NCBI GenBank assembly: GCA_025201705.1
Contig: MU616771.1
Span: 1-43,884, forward strand
Reading direction: 5' to 3'
DNA: 43,884 nucleotides
From: Dissophora ornata
Lineage: Eukaryota > Mortierellomycota > Mortierellomycetes > Mortierellales > Mortierellaceae
A program made the translations under genes and the position numbers. This document shows positions 8,856-19,799 of the stretch, piece after piece; the stretch's first letter is position 1; the number at the start of each line of letters is the position of its first letter. The notes beneath the pieces are model-generated. The model did not search any database and was not told the origin of the DNA. It saw only the letters and a program-made list of their open reading frames with translations.

Positions 8856-11775
8856 GTCAACAGTTACAGGCTGCAGGCATAAAACTGTCTATCAACAAAC
8901 ATTTTGAGAGGCTGCAGGTAGAGATGGACAAGAACAAGGCGCTTCAGGACAAAATACTTCAAATGCAACAACAGATGCATCAATTGCAACAAAACAACCC
9001 GCAACGAGATACTAGCGAAGCAAGATGAAGTCCTCAGATTACAGCAGCAAGCCCTAGACCGCTTTGCCGTCATTCAAAATCGTGTCCAAGCTGTTCTCAT
9101 ACAAACGTTCGAGCTACATGAATTCTCGATCCCAAGACTGTTCATTGTCTTGCCGAAGTCGTTGCGGTACCGGGACAAGTTCGGCAAGCCCTTCTCGGAT
9201 CAATCTCGCCTCTATTTCTTATGTGAGTGCGGAACACACACCATGTCCGATGGCAGCAAGATACTGCACGAAATTCATTTGGCCAAGCACGAAGGATACG
9301 ACATTGATAAGCCAACCGAGTTCTTTCAAAGGTACGGGCCATACCTCCTGACTATGATGCTAATGGTCAAGTCCGGGATCGCCGCCGCTGGGATCATTGT
9401 GCCGCCTCTGGCAAATTTCAGACTCGCAGAAGGAATCGAGGCTGTGCAGAAAACCCTCGGCGCTTCCAAACACAGTATCAGCTCATTGGCGGACGAGACT
9501 ATTACATATATCGAAGACCAAAACAGCAAGACTGACATTGAGGAAGATACAGCCGTGAGCTCAATTGAGCATGAGAAATTAGAGGTGCTTGAGTCAAAAT
9601 TATGATGGAAAATGAAAGACGAGAAAGAAGGTGGTTGTTGACCCGTTTATTGAGCACACTAATTTATAGAGGATTCTTCGTCAAATAAAAACAAACCCTA
9701 TATTTCGTCACTTGAAGGGGTGGATCTCAGGCAGCTAGATTCATACCCCAAGATCAAGGACGAGAGTCGCGTGTTGGCCAACATATACCGAACTGTTACA
9801 ACCGAGGGACATGTCAAGTGGGTTTGCATCGACCACTATCGTGAGAATTACCGAGAGTCAATGATTAAGCAGCTGAGGGACATTGTCGCAGCCAATAACG
9901 GGGTCTTTATTGAGGAGACTGGCGAGGTCGATATCCACATCGAGACTAATACTTTGGCTAGGCAGTTTTACGACGCTCTCGGCAAGGCTCGCGGTATTCA
10001 GAGACTGGATATAGGATTGGGTTGGGATATGACACTGGACGACCTTCGCAAACTCGCGGTAGCTATCACCAACGCAACTATACCCAATGTAATCACATAC
10101 GGGGCATTCTTCGACGGGCCAGCACTGGATCTTGCCAATGCGGGCCGTCGTTTCGACCCAATCGCACAACTGATCTGCAAAGGGCATATTAAGTCGTTGA
10201 GGATCATCAATTACAACAAGTTCTTCAGACGCGTCAGTAGCTCGTTTACGTCGATTGCGTCTCAACTTCGAGTACTTGAATTAGTGGTGGGTCCCGAAGA
10301 TCATGACGTCGTTAGGCCCACCCTCTCCAGGGCCTTGGAACGTTGTCCATCACTGATTGATTTGACGCTGCATTATCGCGACGCGTGCTCCGCCTATGAG
10401 GTGGTGATGGACAAGATCGGCTTCATGAAACAATTGAGAACCTTGAACCTGGGCGGAGAGAAAGAGCCGTTTCCTATCTGGGTAACGATCTCTCAAGGCA
10501 AGGCCGTTGATATTACGTGTTTGGACAGGCTAGTCAATTCCATGCTACCTAGTACATTGTGGTCGGACGGGCGGAAGTTTTTTTCGAAAGGTCTTCTAGC
10601 AAGAATGAAGTTAGCATTCATGCCGCCGCCAGAACAGGAGTATGTGCTTGCTTACATCTTGAAATGGAACCCACTGATCGCCGATAATCAGATTGCCTGC
10701 TTGGCAAAAAATTCCGCTGCAGCCATTCTTCTGGTCACGGCTACAAGAGAACTAGAACTAAAGCAAGGAAAAACATGGGCGTTACGCAAACTCGAGGTCA
10801 TAGACAATGAACAGTTGCGAGCCAAAGTGGAATACGACGATATTATCACGTCGACTGTGGAGGTCCAGGAACACTCTACCACAACCAACATCTCCACCAG
10901 CGTCACAATGGATGCTGGAGGTCCACAACGAAAATCAAGCTTCATGGACAATTTCTTCCTCCAATTTAGATGGTCTATCGAAATGCTGGATACGGACTAG
11001 ACCTTCAGCAACGGCCATGCAAAGATGTTAGGAGAAGAGTTCCAAGTTGACCACGTTGACATTGAATCCTACATTGATTACACCTCTTGGCCAACGGTCT
11101 ATGGATCAAGTCATCGAGCGTTCCAGTAGCCTGAAGTGTTTCAAGCTGGAGCCTGATTTAAAAAGGAAGGACGATGTCGAACTTGCGAAGGTAATGCTGA
11201 GTAGATACGCTAAGAGCTTGACCGGTCTGACCTTGCAAAGAAGCTTGACAGAAGCGCCGGTACCGGATTTTGAAGAGTTATGTCCTGCACGCAGCGAATT
11301 TCTGCGTCTCGAATCGTTTGGAATGTTTGTTCCCGACGATATCCCGAGCGCCAGGGTTCCATACATCATTTCCATGATTTCGGCACCGCCACAGGTACTT
11401 ACGTCCCTGTTGACTTCCCGGCCGTGGTCGCGGAATAAGAGACAGGCATGGAGGTCGCTTGTACAGCTTCAACTACAATACGTACGCTTTCAGCCGGTAG
11501 ACTGGAGGGTCGTAATTGAGGCGATTGATTTTTCGCGTTTGAAGGAGTTGTATCTTTGCTTCAGTAGTATTTCCGTTGAAGAGTTCAGAACATTGGCAGA
11601 CCGTGTCCCTGAATATGGCAGTTCGGGGAATGTGCCTTTGCGCGTGTTAGACGTTCGCAAATCAGCTCTAACAGCGACTGCAGATGTTGGCGCCCTCAGA
11701 GAGCTGGTTATGAGGCTCAAATCGAAGGTGCCGCTTGTCAAGATTCAGGGTATCCGAGAGGATATCTTGGATTAG
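8856..11775 (+). pseudogene. Broken LRR-like gene of a multicopy fungal family
   Basis: Three blocks read as one protein but do not share a frame. Block 1 (8856 to about 8995) follows a splice-acceptor-like TTTCAG and codes for a helical segment with HFERLQVEMDKNK. The frame then shifts at about 8990-9003 and continues through ELHEFSIPRLFIVLPKS and LYFLCECGTHTM to a stop at 9603-9605. Block 2 resumes in the same frame at about 9717 (VDLRQLDSYPKIKD) and has regular Leu-rich segments such as LRVLELVVG and LRTLNLGGE, until a stop at 10998-11000. Block 3, in another frame from about 11032, continues the leucine-rich pattern to 11775. No splice sites repair the breaks convincingly. I remember such CECGTHT plus leucine-rich proteins as an expanded family in Mortierella relatives. 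Their function is unknown to me. The usual N-terminal part is absent, so the gene also looks 5'-truncated. Confidence 0.65.
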
Positions 11776-12151
11776 AACAAACATCATATCAAATTTCGGC
11801 CATCATGGCTTTAGATGGGATATCATACAGGCTGGTTTCATATTGTTGAAGGGGGAGATGGCTTGGTTCGAGACAGGCTTGTAGAACTAGATAGTCCATA
11901 ATGGCTTGGTTGGTAGGGATAAACGCTCTTTAGTCGCAGACACTGCACACGCACACACGCACACTGTGGAGGGGGAGGTCAGCTCAAGGACCAGCGCTCG
12001 ATGTCCAAAGAAAGACAAGGAGCACTCTGGTACCTGTCCTCAGCTGCCCCTTACACCCTCCCAGTACACTCTATCACGTGGAGTAGCTAACTAGTCGCTA
12101 ATCAAACGGACCCTTTCCAGGCCAACAATATTCTCTTCATAAGGGCTCAAT
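11776..12151. other. Intergenic, 3' ends of converging genes
   Basis: 376 bases between the end of the broken LRR-like gene (+) and the stop codon of the NLR-like gene (-). It contains a short CACACGCACACACGCACAC microsatellite near 11946-11965. Nothing coding or regulatory is recognised. Confidence 0.5.
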
Positions 12152-15100
12152 CTACAGCGGAGCCGGTTCACCTACGGCTCCGCGTTGTAATACGAGCTGT
12201 TTATTCAGTCGACTTAACCCTCCCACGTCTTGGATGGATGTATTCAACAAACCAAGCATCTCTGGCCGAGATCTCCAGTGCAACCGTAAGAAACACTCGT
12301 TCCCATCTTCTATGACACGCCACATCCGCATTAAACCACCACCACATCCAGCAACAACATAATTATTGTCGGAAATTGTTCTCCAGGAGATGCTGAATAC
12401 CGAAGTGTCGTTTTGAATTACCACCAGACAGTCAGCCGAGGCAACGTCCCACACCCGCATTGTGTTGTCATTACTGCCGGACGCAATTTGATCTCCTTTT
12501 GGCGAATACACGACGCTATTAACAATCGAGCTATGGCCACTCAAGGTGTGGCGGCAATCTCCAGTTTCAACATCCCACAGCCGCACTGTTGTGTCATGAC
12601 TGCCAGATGCAACCTGATCTCCTTTTGGCGAATACACGACGCTCAAAACATGGGAGTTGTGACCGCTCAAGGTGTGGCGGCAGTCTCTTGTGACAACATC
12701 CCACAGCCGCACTGTCTTGTCCCAACTGCCAGACGCAATCTGATCTCCTTTTGGCGAATACACTACGCTACTAACACCCGAGCGATGACCGCTCAAGGTA
12801 TGGCGGCAATCTCCAGTTTCAACATCCCACAGCCGCACTGTGTTGTCCCAACCGCTAGACGCAATCTGATCGCCTTTTGGCGAATACACGACGCTCAAAA
12901 CGTAGTCGCCATGGCCTCTCAAGGTGTGACGACAATCTCCTGTTTCAATATCCCACAGCCGCACTGTGTTGTCATTACTGCCAGACGCAATCTGATCGCC
13001 TTTTGGCGAATACACGACGCTCCGAACCCACTCGCTATGGCCTCTCAGCATTTGGCGGCAATATCCAGTTTCAACATCCCACAGCTGCACTGTCTTGTCC
13101 GAACTGCCAGACGCAATCTGATCTCCTTTTGGCGAATACACGACACTCAAAACATCGCTGCTGTGACCGCTTATGCTGGAGTAGTGATCTCCAGATTCGA
13201 CGTCCCACAGTCGTACTGTCGCATCATTACTACCAGACAGAATCTGATCTCCTTGTGGCGAATACACGACGCTATTAACACCCGAGCTGTGGCCGCGCAT
13301 GGTGTGGCGGCAATCTCCGGTTTCAACGTCCCATAGCCGCACTGTCTTGTCCTCACTGCCAGACGCAATGTGATCTCCTTTTGGCGAATACATGGCGCTC
13401 ATAACCCTGTCACTATGGCCGCTCAAGGTGTGGCGGCAATCTCCGGTTTCAACGTCCCACAGCCGCACTGTCTTGTCCGAACTGCTAGACGCAATCTGAT
13501 CTCCTTTTGGCGAATACACGACGCTCTGAACCCTGCCACCATGGCCGCTCAAGATTTGATGGCAATCTCCAGTTTCAACATCCCACAACCGCACTGTCAT
13601 GTCCCAACTGCCAGACGCAATCTGGTCTCCTTTTGGCGAATACACGACACTACTGACACCCGAGCTATGGCCGCTCAAGGTATGGCGGCAATATCCGGGT
13701 TCAACGTCCCACAGCCGCACTGTCTTGTCATCACTGCCAGACGCAATCTGATCTCCTTTTGGCGAATAAACGACAATTAAAACGCTCTCGCTATGGCCAT
13801 TCAAGACGTGGCGACAATCTCCAGTTTCAACATCCCATAGCCGCACTGTCTTGCGCGAACTGCCAGACACAATCTGATCTCCTTTTGGCGAATACGCGAT
13901 GCTATTAACACTTTCGTTATGACCACTCAAGCTCTTTGTCTTTTCCCAGTCCGATGTTGTGTAGATGCTGATCTTTCCACCTCGAAGACCTGCAGCGAAT
14001 GTTTTGCCATCTGGCGAATATACGCAGCAGTGCACATCGCTATCTTCGACGAGAAATGGCAGCTCACAGAACTGTACGCCCGCCATATGTGCCCCGCTTA
14101 AATTAGCTTCGCGAAGCGATGCACTGCGAAGTATCACATCTCTCATGTCGGCTCCCTGCAACTGAGCATATTCAAATGAGCCGTAACTCAGATCGGCCCC
14201 TGGGATCTGTATGCCTTGTAAATCAACTCCATTAAACTGCTCCCCCGACCTGATCAATATCGTGATCGCATTGGCTGCCGCTCTGCGCACCATCTCGAGC
14301 TCTGTCGTTTCTGTTTTCGAGCGCTCGATCACCGCTAGTAGCTGTTTCTTGAAGAGAGGCTCCTGTTGGACACGCTCTGCTAAGAATCGCAGAATCGACG
14401 GCTCATTCACAAAGCTCCTGCACCCTAGGGGCGATTTGAGCACCGACTGTTCAACGGCATCGACCACCTCCTCAATAACACCTTGATTCTCAAAGCTGAA
14501 ATCTGAATTGAAGTTTCTTCGAAATGACGCCGTTGCTGTTGGCTCCGCCACCCTCGGTCCTTCTCCTCCTCTCTTCTGCGGTTCAAATGCCGCCCGTGCC
14601 AAACTGTACTCCAAAAGCGATTGATGGAGAAAGCGGTACTGGTTGCCGCTGCGCTTCAGAGGACAGGCCTCTCGCAGGAGTTTCGTCTCGTCCCCCTGAC
14701 CAAAGAACATTTCTTTCCATGTTCCTTGATCCCGGAATGACGGATACTCGACCATGGAACTACCCGATTGATTCTGAAAGATTGCCGTCGCCAAGCCTTT
14801 CAAATACTCAATGCCTTTCTGCGTGAACCCTTCATCCGACAGCCTCTCAAACGCTTTCCTCTCTTGCTCGCTCACCGTCTCGACTAGTCGTATATTGCCG
14901 CGATCCAGCCATTGCTCCACAAACTGGTCATACAATTCAACTCTAGTGATACGAGTTGCCGAAAGATTTTGTCTCGCATCGACCATGCGCGGCAAAACCT
15001 GCAGTGACAAGGTTAACAGAAATGGATTCGTCACCAGGTCTTTCAATCCAGGAATCTGATCAAGTGTTCGCAAGTAGTCATCGGTGTTCCATTGCCGATC

Positions 15101-17858
15101 CTTCGATGACACAAATTGCTTGACGTAATCCTTAATCTGATCCTTAGTGAAAGGTGCAACAACAGCCTCTTGAAATAAGGGCGAATCTTCTAGGCGATTA
15201 CGGTCTCCTGGCTGAAAGCGATCCCAGTAGTTAGAGCCAAGGTACTCGCTGCGGCAACTGATCACCATTTGAGCGCGCCATCCTCCTTGTTGATTCAGTC
15301 GGTTGCTCTTGTACAAGTTGTGTGTCTGTCGACTCTCGTCATACCCGTCGCAAATCAGGATGAACTCGCGGCGGTCCTTCAGCTCTTGTATTTGGCGCTC
15401 ATTGAACCCTTCGTCCTGTAGCTGTTTGGCGACCAGGTTATGTTCGGGATTTGGGATTCCTGCCAACGTGATAAAGAGTGGAATCCGGCCGACATTTTTC
15501 TTGTACTTGTTCCACAGGTCGCATTCAAGTTCCTGGTTGAAGGTTGATTTTCCTGCTCCAGAATCACCCAGCACCAAAAACACCTTTCTCTCGCTCCCAA
15601 GGAACTCTTTGACCTTATCAATCAAAGGGAATAGTGTGTCGTCGCTGGCTTTTAGGTTGGCCTTGGCTTGCGGAGAAACGTACATGGATTTGCCTCTTTC
15701 TTTCAATCGTCGAACCAAAAGTTGGCGCAAACGAGTTTCGGTGTCTGGATTGTTTTGAACACGGTCCAGCAGGGACGTCGACAATAGTGGCGGCAAGGTG
15801 ACCTTCAATGGATGTGCACCTGGGCCGTCCTCAAGGCAAGTTCGGTAAAGCGCCTGCTTTTTGGCATCCCCATCCGTCTTCAACTCCTGGAGCAAGGCTT
15901 TGGCGGCTGTCGCGTTTCAATGGATCGATCATGTCAGTATTTGATTACATACAGATAAGTTTTGTGATGCTGTCAACAGCCATTCTCATTGTCTCTTCCC
16001 TCTTCCCTCATACCTTGCGATTCTCTTCCGGATAAAACTGACAGCTGCATGAGAATATCGAGGACCAATTGCTTGATGTTGGTATGATAGCCCCAGATTT
16101 TGTCGCTTTGATACATCTCCCCTAGAAATGCAACAGCACTTGCTCCAGAGTCGTCATCACACTGCTCATTGGCTGCAAGTTCCCCGAGACGTTGACATAA
16201 TCCCCATTGAAATACTGGATCACGCCGGCAAGGTGCCTCACAGACCAGTCGCTTGAACTCGATGAGCTGGCCATTTCGAAGCAAGACATCCGCACCACGT
16301 AATGCCGGATACCAGGCACGTTTGCGACTAAAGCTCAATCCTTCCTTGAGACACTCTAGAAATTGCTGCCCACTCTCTGCTAGAGCACTAACGTCTTCAT
16401 ACGCACTTTTAGCTACCGCAAAGACCTCCGCAGCTCCAGAAAGCCCTTCTTGAATATGGTTCAATCCTTCCACAAACTGGTTGAGATCCAAGCCTTTAAA
16501 TGCACTCACCAATCCCGCAACACCCTTGACCACTTTTCCTGTGCGCCGCTGCGTCGCTTGCCATGGTGTTTCATCATCCGGGACGTACAGCAATGCTTGA
16601 GAAGCGTAGGCCGCTTGGTAGACCAGGTGCGGGTCAGAGTCGCCTTTTAGATTAAGCAAATAGGCAGCGAGGGGGGCGTGGAGCTTTTCGCGGTCTAGAC
16701 CCTTGATCTTGGTATCAGCCATGGCATCCAAGACCCGCGATACCGTCAATGTTAATTGGTTGATGTAATCTGGCGACTGCTCGTGAGTGCCTCTTAAGCG
16801 CTTGCTGATGAGCTCGAGTATCTTGACCAAATTGTCGGCGTTGAGGTGGCCAGGACGAGCGCATTGCACAAGCTGTGCCAGTCCTTCGAGTAGATCGAAA
16901 TCCAGCATTTCCGATTGCTCGATGCCATGGAACAACTGCTGGAGTAGTTTTTGGAGTTCGTGTTTCTCGAGAACCGGGACCAGGCACACGACTTCTGAGA
17001 CAATATTCGCATCCTTGAGTTCATCGTGAGTGAATTCCTTGAGCATGTTGATCGCCAGCGTCTTCAACCTATCATATTCAGCTGTGTCATGTTCAGCGGC
17101 CTTTAGCCAGTCGCGCTCAAACTGGTCGAGTGCATCCTTTGGCAACTGATTAGACTGTAGAAGGGCGAGGCAGTGAACAAGCTGGGATATGTTCTCGACT
17201 CTTTCATCGACCTTTGGCAATTTGTTTATGTCTAGAGGCTGGTCTATGTCCTTTGCAAAAATGTGCGGAGCGATTATTGCAATGTCGCGACTTGGGCTGT
17301 CCTGAATCAGAGGTAGAGGAGGGGACACTACGTGGACAAGAGACGGATGCGCGGCAGGGTCCACAGTGGGATTTGCAATAGGGTTTGCAGCGGGAGTCGA
17401 TGCGACGTTGTCGGTGAGAGGAGATGATTGACCTTGCAACTGAACACGTCTTCTGTAGCATATTGGTTTTGCAACATCGGAGTACAGTTAGACACACGAG
17501 CCTTGAACGTCCAACAAAGAATATTTTTGTTAATTACATACCCCCATTTTTCTTCACTCTTGTAGCAAGCCTGCGCCTTGGTTGGAAACCCCAAGCCATC
17601 CAACAGCTCGCCGAGCTCAGAATAAGTAGTCGCAATCTCATTGCACAGGGCTCGATCCTCAGCGCGTGAGGACGAGACACAAGTCTTTCTCACGGATGTT
17701 TTTATGCGGGCAAGGGCTTTTTCTGCATCCTTGCAAAACGTCAGAGCCAGTTCAGAACTCTTTGCTTTGCGCGCATTCTCCAAATGGGCATTGGCCAAAT
17801 CCAATGCGGTTTGTGGCGCGAGAGCGCTTTTCCATGGTGAAAATGGATTACTGATCAT
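12152..17858 (-). CDS. NLR-like STAND protein: helical N-terminus, NACHT, pentapeptide and WD40 repeats
   Basis: Three exons, 17858-17542, 17452-16014 and 15906-12152, joined in phases 2 and 1, give 1836 residues. Residues 1-106 are a helical segment resembling TPR-type repeats. About 150-585 are further helices, ARM/HEAT-like, with no enzymatic motif I recognise. The NACHT ATPase follows: P-loop GDSGAGKS at about 699-706 and Walker B FILICDGYDE at about 767-775. Pentapeptide-like A(D/N)LxG steps occupy about 1139-1195. Fourteen WD40 units follow, twelve of them near-identical 42-residue repeats (about 1245-1748), enough for two seven-bladed propellers. This order is that of fungal NLR-like proteins that sense ligands or non-self and oligomerise through the ATPase. 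The second intron has a good TACTGAC branch site. The C-terminal tail is not WD40. The ligand, effector output and role are unknown. Heterokaryon incompatibility or antibacterial sensing are guesses from the architecture. Confidence 0.9.
12419..13930 (-). repeat. Twelve tandem 126-bp WD40-coding repeats
   Basis: Twelve head-to-tail units of exactly 126 bp (42 codons) inside the NLR-like gene, each coding LSGH-xxxV-xSVVYSPKGDQIASGS-xDxTVRLWDVETGDCRHT with few changes. The first unit starts at 13930 and the last at 12544 on the minus strand, which fits 11 x 126 exactly, so there are no indels. Degenerate WD40 units flank the array on both sides. The near-identity at DNA level points to recent expansion or continuing homogenisation by unequal exchange. 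Confidence 0.95.
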
Positions 17859-19799
17859 ATCGATTCCTGATTGCTCACTTGCTTGTTATTTTTCTATTCT
17901 ATTGCTTGCTTGCCCTTGTTCCTAACTATCGGGGAGTAGATTTGATGGCAGTGTTAGTTACTTTGACGTCAAGCACCGGAAGGCTAGAGTAACCAGAGGA
18001 CGCAATAAGCACTTGATAGATACGATTGGGACAAAATGAATTTCTATGCAGTAAAGGATGCTATGTGGCTCTGATGCTATGGTGGTGGCAGAGGGCTTGG
18101 CGTGTTTCTTTAGACGACGAAAACACTTTAATGCTCAGTGCCCGTCATCGAGTCATTGAACAGGAGGGTTTGATCGTCATTTTAAAATGCTTATGGAGTG
18201 CTTCTCAAGGACCGCGAAGCAGTGGCTCACCTTATATACAAGTCTGCGTTCCTGTTGTTCAAGACGGAAGGCACAAGATCAACGTACCAAAGTGGCGGAG
18301 CAGAGTGATGTTCTTCTTCTAGCAATGGCTATCAAACGTAAAGGATCATTATCCACCGCACACGTAGACTCATCTTCCTAAACTACATGCTCTCTCTGGT
18401 CACAGTCGTTCTAAAACCATCACTTGCTCGAGTAGCCTGATCCAGGAATGGACAGGAGTAAGTTATTGTGGATTACCTATGCACGTTGCTGCACTTTGCT
18501 TAACTAGGTCCTGCGGAGAGGTGCGAGATACAAACAGAAGATGGGAAGACGGATATACAAGACAGATGGATGGCAGTTCTTGGGGGATTTGAGTCGTGGG
18601 TATAGCAGGGAAGCGGAAAAATGGGAAAGAGAAACGAAAGACACATTTATACCCACTGCTGTTGCACTCCTTAGTCGCCCTGTACCCTCGCCCTTGTGCA
18701 ACTTGACGTGGGCTCTGTTAGACCAAGGACAGTTGGGCAATCTTTTTCAAGGTCATTTGCAACCCCGCCTCTTGCCCTCGGACTTGTCCCGCCACCGACA
18801 GCAGCACCTCATACCATCCATCGTGGCCGGTTCTTCTCGTACCTCTTGGACTCCATAACGTTCCGAATCATACAACGTAGCTCTGAAAGTGCCGAAATGA
18901 TACGTCAGGACACTGTTTTTGTCATGCATATGTTGCAAGCCATAAATGTGAAATACGGCAGTACAGAGCGGGGACTCGAGGGAGAACATCATGGACAGCT
19001 CCTGGACACACCATGAAACATATCAAGAATTCGCATAAAAGTCAGCGCGTTTGGAAGCATTAATCAACATCTGTTGTTTTGGCACTATGTTATCTTTCAC
19101 CTTGTAACAGCTGCCACTGTTGCGTGGAAAGTAGGAAGCCGGGAGGATCTGCAGAATTTATTCATCGAGTCAGGAATTCTGCTACAGCCGTGCGTGTTTA
19201 ATATTTCGCATTGAACAGTTTTGGGCCTGTGCGACATTAGAAAACACAATGTCCCCTGTTTGTGTTTCATTACTATCTAATAATGGATATTTGTTTGTCC
19301 ATGCAACATGATCTCAATCAGCACAGCGACATATCTTCATGCCTCTGATCGCAATGCACAACACAAGCAAGGTGCAATGGAAGGAATACCAACCAAGAAA
19401 AAGCGATGCGTTCCGTAGGTTCATGTTGGTTGACCTCTAAAAAGCGGACACTCCCGACGTACTTTTGTAGACCTTGGCTGTACATCTCTTTGCGACCCAA
19501 GGTTCAGTCGACCGCTTTATTCTGAGGAACATGTGCAAGTTTTCGCCAAGAGCGTGGAGGTCAAAGCGGTCCTTTTAATCGTGACACAAAAATGGGCGCT
19601 GGGGTCATTCTAATGCAAGTCTTTCTTGTTCTGGTCCTTGGTGGTTCAGGCACATCTTTGGTACAGCAGTCATTGAACGGGCTACATTTTTCCTTGATAT
19701 CCTCCCGTTCGGATCATATTGGTTTCCTAGCCAGACCGAAGGACAGCAGTGGATTCATCCGGTTTGGCTGAGCACACATTGGTAGGTTTATTATATAAT
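17859..19799. other. Intergenic 1.9 kb, includes NLR-like gene promoter
   Basis: No gene is recognised on either strand. Near the NLR-like start codon a perfect CRE/ATF palindrome TGACGTCA lies at 17964-17971. On the minus strand a TATATAAGG sequence lies near 18230-18238, about 375 bases upstream of the start, and could be a TATA box if the leader is long or spliced. The stretch near the right end holds the 3' untranslated region of the molybdenum cofactor sulfurase gene. Confidence 0.45.
17964..17971. promoter_or_regulatory. CRE-type bZIP site TGACGTCA
   Basis: Perfect 8-bp palindrome about 105 bases upstream of the NLR-like start codon. TGACGTCA is the consensus site of ATF/CREB-type bZIP proteins. 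Chance occurrence of a given 8-mer in 44 kb is not rare, so position is the only support for function. Confidence 0.35.

Noticed and set aside
9585..9734. Intron explaining the break in the LRR-like gene
   Set aside because: A GTGCTT donor and a GGCAG acceptor would keep frame, but they would remove the VDLRQ segment that appears to belong to the protein, and the donor is poor.
12413..13780. Long plus-strand open frames (307 and 136 codons) with repeated FWRIHDA and VAAISSFNIPQPHC segments
   Set aside because: They are the antisense image of the 126-bp WD40 repeats. Because the unit length is a multiple of three and lacks stops in that frame, the antisense stays open. The sense strand gives a textbook WD40 consensus.
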